Positions 1 to 9,399 are shown, counted from the stretch's first letter. The stretch: 64,000 nucleotides of DNA from Micromonospora citrea (GCF_900090315.1 NZ_FMHZ01000002.1:558001-622000); one strand, 5' to 3'. Numbers and translations are program-made. The notes: generated from the sequence alone by a model not told the origin.

Positions 1-363
1 GACCAGTCGCAGTCATACCAGGTGGTCGCGGCGGCATCGAACCCCAACCAGTTCGGCCTGGACGCGGACCTGATCCTCCGCTACAACTACACCTCCGGCG
101 GAACCTGGATGAAATACACCAAGTGGGACACCAGCCCGGAGGCCAAGAACCTGTTCATGCTGATGGACAAGGCCGCCCAGGAACCCCACCCGACGAAGAA
201 GCAGCAACTGCTGCACCAGTACCTCGACATCATCGCCGAGCAGGCAGTGCTCTACCCCGTCCTGCACACGGAGCTGATGACCGCCTGGGATCCGAAGAAA
301 CTCACCGGAGTCCGGCCGCAGGCGTACCCGGGCATCAACCTGCTGCAGGCACAGCGCCGCTGA
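1..363 (+). CDS. ABC transporter substrate-binding protein, family 5 (3' part)
   Basis: This is the C-terminal 120 residues of an extracellular solute-binding protein of the peptide/nickel/opine class (SBP_bac_5); the 5' end is outside the window. The visible part has the usual closing pattern: aromatic residues around residues 29-40 (NYTSGG, YTKW), a helix with KKQQLLHQYLD, then a short tail with VLYP. It is followed by permease and ATPase genes in the same direction, so it is the first component of the importer. With sialidases and a lyase nearby, the ligand may be a sialic acid rather than a peptide. That is inference from context; the binding site is not visible here. Confidence 0.85.
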   Translation, partial: DQSQSYQVVAAASNPNQFGLDADLILRYNYTSGGTWMKYTKWDTSPEAKNLFMLMDKAAQEPHPTKKQQLLHQYLDIIAEQAVLYPVLHTELMTAWDPKKLTGVRPQAYPGINLLQAQRR

Positions 364-441
364 CACCCCGTGCGGCGCCGGGCGCGCCCGGCGCCGCACC
401 CCACCGCCCATCAGCCTGACCGCGCACCAGGAGGTCAACCA

Positions 442-1401
442 GTGGCAGTCGTCGCCAGAATGCTGGTCCGTCGAACACTCATCCTGATCCCGCTGCTGTT
501 GGGCGTCATCCTGTTCGTGTTCATCATCATGCGCTTCTCCAACAACAAACCGGAGTACGCCTACTTCCAGGGCGCCAACCCGACAGCGGAACAGATTCAC
601 CAGTTCCAGGTGGAGAACGGCCTGCTCGACCCGCTGCCGGTGCGTTACGTGCGCTTCGTCGGCGACCTGCTCCACGGCGACATGGGCACCAGCGTCCTGA
701 CCAAGGCGCCGGTGCTCGACTCAGTCGTGACCGCGCTGCCGCTCACGCTGCAACTGACCTTCCTCGGCCTGCTGGTCGCCGTGGCCCTGGCCCTGATCTT
801 CGGCGTCACCGCGGCGATCTTCCGGGACCGCTGGCCCGACCAGCTCATCCGGCTGGTGTCACTGATCGGCGTCGCCGCACCGGCGTTCTGGCTGGCCCTG
901 TTGATGATCCAGTGGCTGGCGGTCGACCGCGGCTGGTTCCCGACCAGCGGCTACATCAATCCCGGCGACTCGTTCAGCGGCTGGCTGCGATCCATGACGC
1001 TGCCGGCGCTCTCCCTGTCGCTGCCCGTCGCCGCCCAGCTCACCCGAATCATCCGGACGTCGATGGTCGAGGAACTGGACAAGGACTACGTCCGCACCGC
1101 GATCGGCAGCGGCCTGCCACCGATCGTCGTGATCGGACGCAACGTCCTGCGCAACGCGCTGATCAACCCGCTGACAGTGCTGGGCCTGCGCATCGGCTAC
1201 CTGCTCGGTGGCGCAGTGGTCATCGAGACCATCTACTCCCTACCTGGCATGGGACAGCTCATGATCAACGGCGTACGCGACGGCGACCCCGCCGTAGTAC
1301 AGGGCGTGGTGCTCACCATCGCCACCGGCTTCGTCGTGGTGAATCTCGTCGTGGACGTCCTCTACCTGCTGATCAACCCGAGAATCAGGAGCGCAGCGTG
1401 A
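442..1401 (+). CDS. ABC transporter permease, DppB/SatB type
   Basis: 319-residue inner-membrane permease of the peptide/nickel-type importer family. A first transmembrane helix lies at about residues 8-28, followed by a long extracytoplasmic loop and a BPD_transp_1 core with several hydrophobic segments. The EAA-like coupling loop lies around the segment DYVRTAIGSGLPP. The GTG at 442 is chosen because AGGAGGT lies 6 bases upstream; an in-frame GTG at 370 lacks such a site. The gene overlaps the next one at TGATG. It should pair with the permease half of the fused protein encoded next. Substrate is inferred from the cluster only. Confidence 0.9.
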   Translation: MAVVARMLVRRTLILIPLLLGVILFVFIIMRFSNNKPEYAYFQGANPTAEQIHQFQVENGLLDPLPVRYVRFVGDLLHGDMGTSVLTKAPVLDSVVTALPLTLQLTFLGLLVAVALALIFGVTAAIFRDRWPDQLIRLVSLIGVAAPAFWLALLMIQWLAVDRGWFPTSGYINPGDSFSGWLRSMTLPALSLSLPVAAQLTRIIRTSMVEELDKDYVRTAIGSGLPPIVVIGRNVLRNALINPLTVLGLRIGYLLGGAVVIETIYSLPGMGQLMINGVRDGDPAVVQGVVLTIATGFVVVNLVVDVLYLLINPRIRSAA

Positions 1402-3392
1402 TGCGGAGCGGACTCGCGAGGAGACTCTCACGACCGGGAATCCGTTTCCGGCGGCTCGGCGTGCCATCATGGATCTCCATCGCCGTTCTCGTCGTGATCG
1501 CCCTCGCCGCGGCTCTCGCCCCCGTTCTCGCCCCGCACTCACCGTACGTGCAGCAGGCGGCCGGCGGCGGGCCCAGCACGGCACACTGGATGGGCCTGGA
1601 CAGCGCCAACCGCGACATCTTCACCCGACTGCTCTACGGCGCGCGGTGGTCACTGATCATCGGACTCGGCGCGACCGCCATCGCGCTGGTCTCCGGCGCG
1701 GTGATCGGCGCCGTCGCGGCCACGTCGCGCAAGGCGATCGACGAAGCGATCATGCGCAGCCTCGACGTCGTCATGGCGTTTCCGGGCATCGCGCTCGCCG
1801 CCGTGCTGGTCGCCGTCTTCGGTGGCAGCATTCCGGTGCTGGTGCTGGCCATCGCATTTCTCTACATGCCGTCCGTCGCGCGGGTGGTACGCGCGAACGT
1901 GCTCGCCCAGTACGGCGAGGACTACGTCGCCGCCGAACGCATCATCGGCGCCCGCACCCCACACATTCTGCTCAAGCACGTGGCGATCAACTGCGCCGCA
2001 CCCATCCTGGTGTTCTGCACGGTGATGGTGGCCGACGCGATCGTCTTCGAGGCGTCGCTGTCGTTCATCGGCGCCGGAGTACGCCCACCGGACCCCTCGT
2101 GGGGCAGCGTCATCGCCGACGGCAGAAACATGGTCCTGCTCGGCGGCTGGTGGGCCACGGTCTTCCCCGGCCTGCTGATCCTGATCACGGTCCTCGCGCT
2201 CAACATCCTCGCCGAGGGCGTCTCCGACGCGTGGGCCGCACCCACCGCCCGCCGCGCCGACCCCGCCAGGAAGACCAAGGAGGTCGATCCGCTTGAGCAG
2301 GCGATCCCCGGATCCGGTGTGATCACCGAACTGCCAGGGTTGGCGAAGGCCGCGCAGCGTCTGGCCGAACGGGCCCGCCCACTGCCGCAGGGCGAGCCGA
2401 TCCTGCAGGTCCAGGAACTCACCATCGGCTTCGACGGCCGGCACGACGGCGTGAACGTCGTCGACGGCATCTCCTTCGACGTACGCCCCGGCGAGGTACT
2501 CGGCCTCGTCGGTGAATCCGGCTGCGGCAAGTCGCTGACCGCGCTGACCATCATGGGCCTGCAACCGCGCGGTGCCCGCATCGGCGGCCAGATCCTCTTC
2601 GAGGGCAGCGACCTGCTGACGCTTTCCCGGGCCGCCCGCCGTCGGTTGCTCGGCCGCGACATGGCCATGATCTACCAGGACGCACTGTCGTCGCTCAACC
2701 CAGCGATGACCGTCAGGGCGCAGCTGAAGCAGGTCGTCCGCCGAGGCGGGCGGCGGAGCCCGACCGACCTGCTGAAGCTGGTAGGCCTCGACCCCGCGCG
2801 CACCCTGTCGGCCTACCCCCACGAGCTGTCCGGCGGCCAACGTCAACGTGTCCTGATCGCGATGGCCCTCTCACGCGAACCCAAGCTGATCATCGCTGAC
2901 GAACCCACCACGGCGCTGGACGTGACCGTGCAGGCGCAGGTGATCCAGTTGCTGCTCCGGCTGCGGGCCGAGCTCGGCTTCGCCCTGATCCTGGTCTCGC
3001 ACGACCTCGCCCTGGTCGCCGACGTGACCGACCGCGTCGTCGTCATGTACGGCGGCCAGATCGTGGAAAGCGGCGTCACATCGGCCCTGGTCGGCGCGCC
3101 CGCACACCACTACGCACGCGGGCTGCTCGGCTCGGTGCTGTCGCTGGAGTCCGGCGCCACGCGGCTCACCCAGATCCGCGGCGTCGTACCAGCCCCAGCC
3201 GACTTCCCCAGCGGGTGCCGCTTCGCCGACCGCTGCCCCATGGCCACCGAAATCTGCCGAACCCGGACGCCGCAGCTGGCGGGGCGGCGCCACCACGAGG
3301 TGGCCTGCCACCACCCGGCGATCGACATCGCAGCGTCCGCCCTCGCCCCCGGAACGAACGCCGCACCGGCCAGCCCCGCGGAGGCACGATGA
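1401..3392 (+). CDS. ABC transporter fused permease/ATP-binding protein (DppC-DppD type)
   Basis: 663-residue fusion. Residues 1 to about 300 are a DppC-type permease: first membrane helix near residues 25-45, then the BPD_transp_1 core with the coupling segment DYVAAERIIGAR. Residues from about 335 are a complete ATPase with Walker [10 protein letters not shown]-loop YQDALSSLNP, signature LSGGQRQR, Walker B LIIADEP and the His-loop SHD. The C-terminal oligopeptide-type cysteine-rich motif is also present (SGCRFADRCP). The reading frame is continuous, so this is a true fusion and not a misread stop. Such fusions occur in actinobacterial peptide-class importers, including, to my recollection, the Corynebacterium SiaEFGI sialic acid importer. 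It overlaps the next gene by 4 bases. Confidence 0.9.
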   Translation: MRSGLARRLSRPGIRFRRLGVPSWISIAVLVVIALAAALAPVLAPHSPYVQQAAGGGPSTAHWMGLDSANRDIFTRLLYGARWSLIIGLGATAIALVSGAVIGAVAATSRKAIDEAIMRSLDVVMAFPGIALAAVLVAVFGGSIPVLVLAIAFLYMPSVARVVRANVLAQYGEDYVAAERIIGARTPHILLKHVAINCAAPILVFCTVMVADAIVFEASLSFIGAGVRPPDPSWGSVIADGRNMVLLGGWWATVFPGLLILITVLALNILAEGVSDAWAAPTARRADPARKTKEVDPLEQAIPGSGVITELPGLAKAAQRLAERARPLPQGEPILQVQELTIGFDGRHDGVNVVDGISFDVRPGEVLGLVGESGCGKSLTALTIMGLQPRGARIGGQILFEGSDLLTLSRAARRRLLGRDMAMIYQDALSSLNPAMTVRAQLKQVVRRGGRRSPTDLLKLVGLDPARTLSAYPHELSGGQRQRVLIAMALSREPKLIIADEPTTALDVTVQAQVIQLLLRLRAELGFALILVSHDLALVADVTDRVVVMYGGQIVESGVTSALVGAPAHHYARGLLGSVLSLESGATRLTQIRGVVPAPADFPSGCRFADRCPMATEICRTRTPQLAGRRHHEVACHHPAIDIAASALAPGTNAAPASPAEAR

Positions 3393-4426
3393 CAGCGACA
3401 AGCACCCAGAGCCTCGTCGAACTCACCGACGTGCACGTCACGTACAAGGCGCGCTCCGGCGGGCTGTTCCGCCGCGACCACGTCTACGCGCTGACCGCAG
3501 CCGATCTCACCATCGAGGCCGGCGAAACGGTGGGTGTCGTCGGGGAATCCGGCTGCGGCAAGTCAACGCTCGCGAAGGTCCTCGTCGGACTGGAGAAGCC
3601 CACCACGGGCACAGTGCGATTCCGCGGCCAGAACCTCTGGTCGATGCCGCACTCGGCGCGCCGCACGGCCATCGGATCGAGCACCGGCATGGTCTTCCAG
3701 GACCCCTCGACCGCGCTCAACCGCCGACTGCCCATCCGGCAGGTACTGCGCGACCCACTCGACGTGCACCGGGTGGGCACCGCCCGGCAGCGCGAGGAGC
3801 GGGTACGCGAACTGCTCGACCTGGTGGGCCTGCCACCAAGCGTCGCCGACCTGCTGCCGAGCCAGGTGTCCGGCGGGCAACGCCAGCGGGTCGCCGTTGC
3901 CCGCGCATTGGCGCTGCGGCCACAGTTGCTGATCGCCGACGAACCGACCAGCGCGCTCGACGTCTCGGTGCGCGCGCAGATCCTGAACCTGCTCTTCGAC
4001 CTGAAGGAACAGCTCAACCTGGCGATGGTCTTCGTCTCGCACGACATCCAGACGGTACGGCGAATGAGCGACCGGGTCGTGACGATGTACCTCGGGCGGA
4101 TCGTCGAGCAGGCTCCGGCCGAGGCCGTACCCGGCCGGACCCGCCACCCGTACACCCGGGCCCTCTTCTCCGCCACTCCCGGTCTGCTCTTCCCCATCGA
4201 CCCGATCCCGCTGACCGGGCCGGTGCCCTCCGCCACCCGACCGCCCAGCGGATGCCCCTTCCGTACCCGCTGCTGGAAGGCCGACGACCAGTGCGCCAGA
4301 CAGATGCCCACAGCGCAGGCCGACACCGTCGTCCGGCCCGACGATCACCTGTTCCGCTGCCACCACCCGATCCGCGACGACACGACCGACCCCGAACTGA
4401 CCAGCCAAGCCCAGGAGACTGCATGA
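3389..4426 (+). CDS. ABC transporter ATP-binding protein, DppF/OppF type
   Basis: 345-residue second ATPase of the importer. It shows Walker [10 protein letters not shown] (near residue 55), Q-loop FQDPSTALN, signature VSGGQRQR, Walker B LLIADEP, D-loop SALD and switch His in SHD. The C-terminal oligo_HPY extension (residues about 250-330) carries the typical cysteine pattern [11 protein letters not shown] 3389 overlaps the previous stop, indicating coupled translation. It would form the nucleotide-binding pair with the ATPase half of the fused protein. All catalytic motifs look intact. Confidence 0.92.
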   Translation: MTATSTQSLVELTDVHVTYKARSGGLFRRDHVYALTAADLTIEAGETVGVVGESGCGKSTLAKVLVGLEKPTTGTVRFRGQNLWSMPHSARRTAIGSSTGMVFQDPSTALNRRLPIRQVLRDPLDVHRVGTARQREERVRELLDLVGLPPSVADLLPSQVSGGQRQRVAVARALALRPQLLIADEPTSALDVSVRAQILNLLFDLKEQLNLAMVFVSHDIQTVRRMSDRVVTMYLGRIVEQAPAEAVPGRTRHPYTRALFSATPGLLFPIDPIPLTGPVPSATRPPSGCPFRTRCWKADDQCARQMPTAQADTVVRPDDHLFRCHHPIRDDTTDPELTSQAQETA

Positions 4427-5376
4427 CCATCCACGAGCTGTCGCCACAGCGGTCGGCCGCACTGACCGGCGTCATCCCTCCGGTGTCCACCCCCCTGACC
4501 CCGGACTACGAGGTCGACACCGCGTCGCTGACCCGGTTGGTGGACCATCTGCTGGCCGGTGGCGTGGACGGGCTGTTCGTCCTCGGCTCCACCTCCGAGG
4601 TGGCCTTCCTCCCGGACAGCCACCGCAAGATCGTGCTCGACACCGTCACTCACCACGTCGCGGGCCAGGTTCCAGTGCTCGCCGGCGTGATCGACATGAC
4701 CGCCCTGCGGGTGCTGGACCATGCGCGGGTGGCCGTCGAGGCGGGCGTGGACGGGCTCGTTGCCACCGCCCCCTTCTACACCCGCACGCACCCCGCGGAG
4801 ATCGAGCTGCACTTCCGCACCATCGCGGCGCAGACAGGGCTGCCGTTGTACGCCTACGACCTGCCGGTCTCGGTGCACAGCAAGCTCGGCGGCGACCTGC
4901 TGCTCGAACTCGCCAGCGACGGCGTGCTGGCCGGAGTCAAGGACTCCAGTGGTGACGAAGGCGCCCTGCGTGGGGTGATCCTCGGGCGACGGGACCGTCG
5001 GGACATCGCCTCGTTCAGCGTGCTGACCGGCTCCGAACTCACCGTCGAGACCGCGCTGTGGATGGGCGCCGACGGCGTGGTGCCGGGCCTGGGGAACGTC
5101 GACCCGCACGGCTACGCCCGGCTGTTCCGCGCGGCATCGAACGGCGACTGGGAGGCGGCCCGAGCCGAGCAGGAGCGGCTGCTGCAACTCTTCGAGCTCG
5201 TCAATGTCGGCAGACCGCGAATGGGGCTGGGTTCGTCCGCGCTGGGAGCGTTCAAGGCCGCGCTGTACCTGCGCGGGATCATCGACCACCCGACGACGGC
5301 GGTGCCGCAGATCCCACTCAACGACGACGAGATCGCCCGGGTCGGAAAGTACCTGAGCGCCAGCGGCCTGCTGTGA
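4423..5376 (+). CDS. DapA/NanA-family aldolase (probable N-acetylneuraminate lyase-like)
   Basis: 317-residue TIM-barrel enzyme of the dihydrodipicolinate synthase / N-acetylneuraminate lyase superfamily. The Schiff-base lysine is K173 in GVKDSSG and the catalytic tyrosine is Y145 in YAYDLP. The substrate-carboxylate loop is GSTSE near residues 55-59, where family members usually have GTTGE or GSTGE. Length matches the family. The start codon overlaps the ATPase stop (ATGA), so it is translated with the importer, which argues that it acts on the imported molecule. With two sialidases close by, cleavage of a sialic acid to pyruvate and an amino sugar is the best guess. Other 2-keto acid aldolase activities cannot be excluded. 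Confidence 0.8.
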   Translation: MTIHELSPQRSAALTGVIPPVSTPLTPDYEVDTASLTRLVDHLLAGGVDGLFVLGSTSEVAFLPDSHRKIVLDTVTHHVAGQVPVLAGVIDMTALRVLDHARVAVEAGVDGLVATAPFYTRTHPAEIELHFRTIAAQTGLPLYAYDLPVSVHSKLGGDLLLELASDGVLAGVKDSSGDEGALRGVILGRRDRRDIASFSVLTGSELTVETALWMGADGVVPGLGNVDPHGYARLFRAASNGDWEAARAEQERLLQLFELVNVGRPRMGLGSSALGAFKAALYLRGIIDHPTTAVPQIPLNDDEIARVGKYLSASGLL

Positions 5377-5573
5377 CACGCGGGGACGGCGACACCTGAC
5401 CACGGGACACGCCGCAACGAAAACGAACCAGCCACGAGACGTGGCGCCGGCTCTGAGGTCGGCAGACCTACGCGCCGAGGTGATCCGGTCTCCGGTCAGG
5501 ATCGCCTCGGCAGCCACCCCGGTCCCACTCGTCCTGTCCGACCCGCCGTGCACGAAGACCCGGGTTGCCGCCG

Positions 5574-6162
5574 TGAGGTTCCCCGGCAGCTCGAAGGCTT
5601 TCGATCATGCTCTGATGGAGTTGAAGGGAGTCATCCGTGGCAGCCCGAAGAAGTACCCCGATGAGCTGCGTGAACGTGCGGTGCGTTGGTATCGGGAGTC
5701 GGACCCGAAGCCCGTGATCCGCCAGCTGGCGCGGCAGCTGGGGGTGCATCACGAGTGACGTCCGCGACGGCCAACTGATCCACCACTCAGACCGCGGGTC
5801 GAACTACACGTCGTTCCGCTTCGCGCAACGCTTGGCCGACAACGGCGTCCTGCCGTCGATGGGGTCGGTCGGCGACTCGTTCGACAACGCCCTGATGGAG
5901 AACTTCTGGTCGACGTTGAAGATCGAACTGGTCCACCGCAACTCCTGGCGCACCCGCGACGAAGCGGAGAACGCGGTCTTCACCTACATCGACGGCTGGT
6001 ACAACACCCGCCGCATCCAGAAAGACCTCGGCTGGCGATCCCCAGACGAGTACGAAAAGGCCTGGCACACCCACCAGGCACAGCAGGCCCAGGCGGCTAT
6101 CGTTCAGCCTGAGCCCACCGGCGCCAGGTAATCAAACCCTCAGGCAAGCCGGGGGAACCTCA
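5574..6162 (+). mobile_element. IS3-family element, internally deleted
   Basis: Terminal inverted repeats are visible: TGAGGTTCCCC at 5574-5584 and its complement GGGGAACCTCA at 6152-6162, with partial matching further in. The element is 589 bp, whereas intact IS3-family copies are usually about 1.2-1.5 kb. Only the start of OrfA and the end of OrfB remain, so most of the transposase is gone. No target duplication is obvious at the flanks. It lies between the convergent aldolase and acetyl esterase genes, seven bases from the esterase stop codon. Confidence 0.75.
5615..6131 (+). pseudogene. IS3-family transposase remnant (OrfA start joined to OrfB end)
   Basis: From ATG 5615 one frame encodes a typical OrfA start (PKKYPDELRERAVRW, helix-turn-helix region) and stops at 5758. 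A second frame, from about 5757 to 6131, encodes the C-terminal part of an rve integrase domain: the second catalytic Asp in HHSDRGSNY, the catalytic Glu in NALMENFWSTLK, then the conserved tail YNTRRIQKDLGWRSP. The rest of OrfA, the frameshift window and the first catalytic Asp are missing. The product cannot be active, though the inverted repeats could still be mobilised in trans. Confidence 0.85.
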
Positions 6163-6168
6163 GATTCT

Positions 6169-7164
6169 TCAGAGGCTGCTGGCGTCGGCGCCGGCCAGCA
6201 CGTCCCGCAGCCACCTGATCTGCTCCGCACGCTGCATGCCTGCACCGCCCTCGTGTCCGCTGTACGGCCACACCACGATGTCCTTGCCGCTCGCCGCGTA
6301 GTGGTTATAAGCGGCGAAAATCGTTGATGGCGGGCAGACGTTGTCCATCAGCGCGACCGAGAAGAGCGCCGGAGCCCTGGCGCGAGCGGCGAAGTTCATC
6401 CCGTCGAAGTAGCGCAGCGTCGCGAACACCTGGTCGGCGTCGCCACGGCGGGTCTTCAGGTACGACACCAACTCGCCGTACGGAAGGGCGTCGCTGATCT
6501 CGACAGCCCGCCGGTAGTGGCACAGGAACGGCACGTCGGGCATGGCAGCGGCGAGCCCGTCGACCAGGCCGGTGACGGCGAGGGCGATCCCCCCGCCCTG
6601 GCTGCCCCCGGTCACCACTACCCGGGCCGGGTCGACTCTGGGGTGCGCGCGCACCACGTCGACCGCGCGGACGCCGTCGGCGAAGACCCGGCGGTAGTAG
6701 TAGTGGTGCGGGTCGGCGATGCCGCGGGTCAAGAAGCCGGGTGCCTGGGGCGAGCCGACCGGATCGGGGTCCGGGGTGTCGCCCACGAGCTTGCCGTTGC
6801 TGCCCTGCCCCCGGGTGTCCATGACGAGGTGGGCGTAACCGGCGGCACTCCAGGTGAGCCAGTCGTGCGGCAGACCGCGTCCACCGCCGTACCCGATGTA
6901 CTCGACCACGCAGGGCAGCCGGCCGCCGGCGTGCCGGGGCAGCAGGAACCAGCCACGCACCGGCTGGCCGGCGAATCCGGGAAACATGACGTCGTACACC
7001 TCGACGGTGGACAGGCCAGCGTCGTAGGGCACGAACCGGGCCGGCCATCGCGCGGCGGCCCGAGCCTCCTTGACGGTGAGGGCCCAGAAGTCGTCGAAAT
7101 CGGTGGGCTCGTCGCGGGCGGGGAGGTAGTCGCGGAGACGGTCGAGTGGCCAGTCGACGAGCAT
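6169..7164 (-). CDS. Acetyl esterase, CE7 family (acetylxylan esterase / cephalosporin-C deacetylase type)
   Basis: 331-residue alpha/beta hydrolase with the three CE7 signatures: RGQ in MDTRGQGS, the nucleophile motif GGSQGG, and HE in YSGHEGG. The acid Asp is probably the one in MDNVCPP. Length matches the family (about 320). No signal peptide is seen, so it is probably cytoplasmic and acts on imported acetylated sugars. ATG 7164 is preferred over an upstream in-frame ATG because homology-like sequence starts there and a purine-rich AAGGGAAG lies just upstream. In a sialic-acid context it could remove O-acetyl groups, but CE7 enzymes usually act on acetylated oligosaccharides. The IS3 relic lies directly downstream. 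Confidence 0.85.
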   Translation of the reverse strand: MLVDWPLDRLRDYLPARDEPTDFDDFWALTVKEARAAARWPARFVPYDAGLSTVEVYDVMFPGFAGQPVRGWFLLPRHAGGRLPCVVEYIGYGGGRGLPHDWLTWSAAGYAHLVMDTRGQGSNGKLVGDTPDPDPVGSPQAPGFLTRGIADPHHYYYRRVFADGVRAVDVVRAHPRVDPARVVVTGGSQGGGIALAVTGLVDGLAAAMPDVPFLCHYRRAVEISDALPYGELVSYLKTRRGDADQVFATLRYFDGMNFAARARAPALFSVALMDNVCPPSTIFAAYNHYAASGKDIVVWPYSGHEGGAGMQRAEQIRWLRDVLAGADASSL

Positions 7165-7269
7165 GGGGTTCTTCCCTTTCGACGTGCGGGCGCCGCAGTT
7201 GCTGGGTCTTGCTCGCACGTGGCGCCCACCGGGGCCCGGCTGGGCGCCACGTGCCGACGATGGCCTCGG

Positions 7270-9195
7270 TTAATGGACGGTCTCCAGTGGCAGCCTGAGC
7301 CCGAGGCGGCCGCCGATCGGGACGTTCCGCTCCTGGATCAGGGCCAGCTCGGTGGCGGAGAGCGCGCGCCGGTAGACGCGTACCTCGTCCAGCGTGCCGC
7401 GGAAGCGGTCCGCACCGTCCAGGCGCTGTCCGATGTGAAGTCCGTGGATGCCGAATTCCTGGCCGAGGGTCACCGAGCCGGCCGGCGCCGGCGCCGACGA
7501 GACCTGGACGCCGTCGACCAGCAGCCTGAGCTGCCCGCCCGCCCGTTGAAGCACGACGAAGTGCCACTGCCCGTCGTTGTACGCGCTGGGCGACTGCACG
7601 GTGACGTTGTACCGGCCCACCGAGAGGATCGCGCGGATGCGGTTGCTCGCCGGTTCGGCCCGCAGCCACAGCGCAGGCGGGTTGGTGCCGGAATCCACCC
7701 GGTAGAACCACAGGATGGCGTGCGCGCCGGCCTTGTCGGAGTACCGGATCCACGTGCTCAGCGTGAAGTCGTGCGCGCCGAGGTCGATCGACCGGTCGAA
7801 CGGCACCTCCACCCGATCGTCGACTCGATCCAGTGCCAGCCCGTTGCCGAACCGGCCGTCGGTGACCTGGGCGCCACCCCGGACGTAGGCGGCATTGCGG
7901 TACGGCGACTCGTCCGGCGTCTGCGGCCCGGGCGCCGGCGCGGGGATGCCGGGCGGAGTGCCGTTCGGCGTGTCCAGGTACGCCTCGTTGAACCGGGCGA
8001 ACCGGATCGTCTCGTACGGGTTGACCGCGCCGGCCTCGTACATCAGCGCCGCCTCGTCACCGTCGAGGCGCACCAGGTCGGAGTAGGCGGAGGGACCCCA
8101 GTAGAAGACCTTGCCCTCGTTCCAGGTCTCGAAGCTGCGCGCCTCGTCGTACGACGAGCGGACGCCCATCGCCTCGCGGGCGCCGGGGTGCAGCGGCGAG
8201 GAGAAGAGCACGCGGTCATCGCTGAATCGCAGCAGGGAGCCCTGGACGTCGGTGGTCGCGAGCGCCGGCATGGTGCGGAAGGGGGCGTCCCACGTCTCCC
8301 CGCCGTCGCTGCTGATCGCGTACGCCCGGTCGCCCGGGTCGGTGCCGCGCTCGCGGGCCGACGCGTAGATCCGCCCGTCGGTGAGCTCGATGACGGTGAC
8401 CTCCTGCGCGACGACCGCACCGTCGTCACGGAAGGTCTCCGCGCCGATGTTCCAGGTCGCCCCGCTGTCGTCGCTGTAGAGCAGATGCGTGCCGTAGACG
8501 TGCTTGCCGACCCGGTCCCAGGTTTCGAAGCTCGCCCCGACCACCAGCCGGCCCGCGTGCGTTCCCCGCTGAAGCTGGATCCCGTGCATCGGGCCGGTGG
8601 CGTACCAGAAGTTCCACTCCGGACGCTTGCCCTCGGTCATCTCACGGGCGGTCGACCAGGTTGCCCCGTGGTCATCACTGAACCGCACCCACGGGTCGCG
8701 GTCACAGCCGTTGGGACACGGCTGCGGACCGTTGTGCGTGCTCACCAACACGACGCGCCCGGTGGTTTCGTCGACGATCGGCACCGGGTTGCCGTGGGTC
8801 TCGCCGTTGCCCTCGGAGACCACCTGCAGTGGCCCCCAGGTCCGGCCGCCGTCGGCGGAGCGGCGTAGCACGAGGTCGATGTCCCCGTCGTCGCCGCAGT
8901 CCTTCACCCGTCCCTCGGCGAAGGCCAGAATCATCCCGTTCTTCGCACGCACCACGGCCGGGATGCGGAAGCAGGCGTATCCGAAGTCTCCGCGCTGGTA
9001 GAGCACCCGCTCGTCGACGTACGGCTCGCTGGTCTGGCTCTCGCCGGCCACCTCGCTCGAACCCGTCGAAGCGGGCTCGGCGCTCGCCGGGCCGCCGAGC
9101 ATGCTGAGGACGACGCCGGCCAGGATCAGCACCGCGACGCCACGGTGGCGGCGGCGCGAGTCGGTCGGAGCCTCCGGCGAATACCGATCGTTCAT
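7270..9195 (-). CDS. Secreted exo-alpha-sialidase (GH33) with C-terminal LamG-like domain
   Basis: 641 residues. A Sec signal peptide covers about residues 15-39, ending ASA. The six-bladed propeller has the FRIP motif (residues 76-79, triad Arg) and four Asp boxes: SADGGRTW, SDDHGATW, SDDSGATW and SSDGGETW. The Asp-rich loop GDIDLVL, the catalytic Glu near 264 (AQEVT) and the nucleophile Tyr near 371 (SAYSDL) are present. Residues about 440-641 form a laminin-G/concanavalin-like module that probably binds carbohydrate. ATG 9195 is chosen for its signal peptide and the GGAGGG upstream. It is divergent from the GH42 gene and has an operator-like palindrome upstream. Confidence 0.92.
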   Translation of the reverse strand: MNDRYSPEAPTDSRRRHRGVAVLILAGVVLSMLGGPASAEPASTGSSEVAGESQTSEPYVDERVLYQRGDFGYACFRIPAVVRAKNGMILAFAEGRVKDCGDDGDIDLVLRRSADGGRTWGPLQVVSEGNGETHGNPVPIVDETTGRVVLVSTHNGPQPCPNGCDRDPWVRFSDDHGATWSTAREMTEGKRPEWNFWYATGPMHGIQLQRGTHAGRLVVGASFETWDRVGKHVYGTHLLYSDDSGATWNIGAETFRDDGAVVAQEVTVIELTDGRIYASARERGTDPGDRAYAISSDGGETWDAPFRTMPALATTDVQGSLLRFSDDRVLFSSPLHPGAREAMGVRSSYDEARSFETWNEGKVFYWGPSAYSDLVRLDGDEAALMYEAGAVNPYETIRFARFNEAYLDTPNGTPPGIPAPAPGPQTPDESPYRNAAYVRGGAQVTDGRFGNGLALDRVDDRVEVPFDRSIDLGAHDFTLSTWIRYSDKAGAHAILWFYRVDSGTNPPALWLRAEPASNRIRAILSVGRYNVTVQSPSAYNDGQWHFVVLQRAGGQLRLLVDGVQVSSAPAPAGSVTLGQEFGIHGLHIGQRLDGADRFRGTLDEVRVYRRALSATELALIQERNVPIGGRLGLRLPLETVH

Positions 9196-9278
9196 CTCGT
9201 CGCGCCCTCCGTGAGAGTCGTGCGCCCCGTTGTCCACGCGGATGGCTCCGGTGACCGGATACGCCAACTGCAGCGGAG

Positions 9279-9296
9279 ACATAGGACGTGGGATGT
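9279..9296. promoter_or_regulatory. Operator-like palindrome, sialidase side
   Basis: ACATAGGACGTGGGATGT is an imperfect inverted repeat. Its left half equals the left half of the perfect palindrome upstream of the second sialidase (12958-12975), and the right half differs at three positions. It lies 84 bp upstream of the first sialidase start. GntR-family repressors commonly bind short dyads of this size; no regulator gene is in the window, so the binder is unknown. Confidence 0.6.
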
Positions 9297-9338
9297 CTTT
9301 CGAGGGTACTCGCGCTGAAGAGGCGGCGACAAGTCCCC

Positions 9339-9367
9339 TTGACGCCGATACTTGATCGCCATACTGT
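9339..9367 (+). promoter_or_regulatory. Putative promoter of the GH42 gene
   Basis: A -35 like TTGACG at 9339-9344 is followed after 17 bp by TACTGT at 9362-9367. Transcription would start near 9374, just before the operator-like site at 9382-9399, a position suited to repression. Confidence 0.45.
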
Positions 9368-9381
9368 CCCGGCTACCCAGG

Positions 9382-9399
9382 ACATCCCACGTCCCGGGC
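9382..9399. promoter_or_regulatory. Operator-like site, GH42 side
   Basis: ACATCCCACGTCCCGGGC matches the complement of the neighbouring site at 9279-9296 in its first 13 bases; the right arm is degenerate. It lies immediately downstream of the putative GH42 promoter. It is read as a half-conserved copy of the shared operator. Confidence 0.5.

Noticed and set aside
912..1400. Open frame upstream of the fused permease/ATPase start
   Set aside because: It is the shadow of the first permease gene; the fused protein starts at ATG 1401 after the TGATG overlap.
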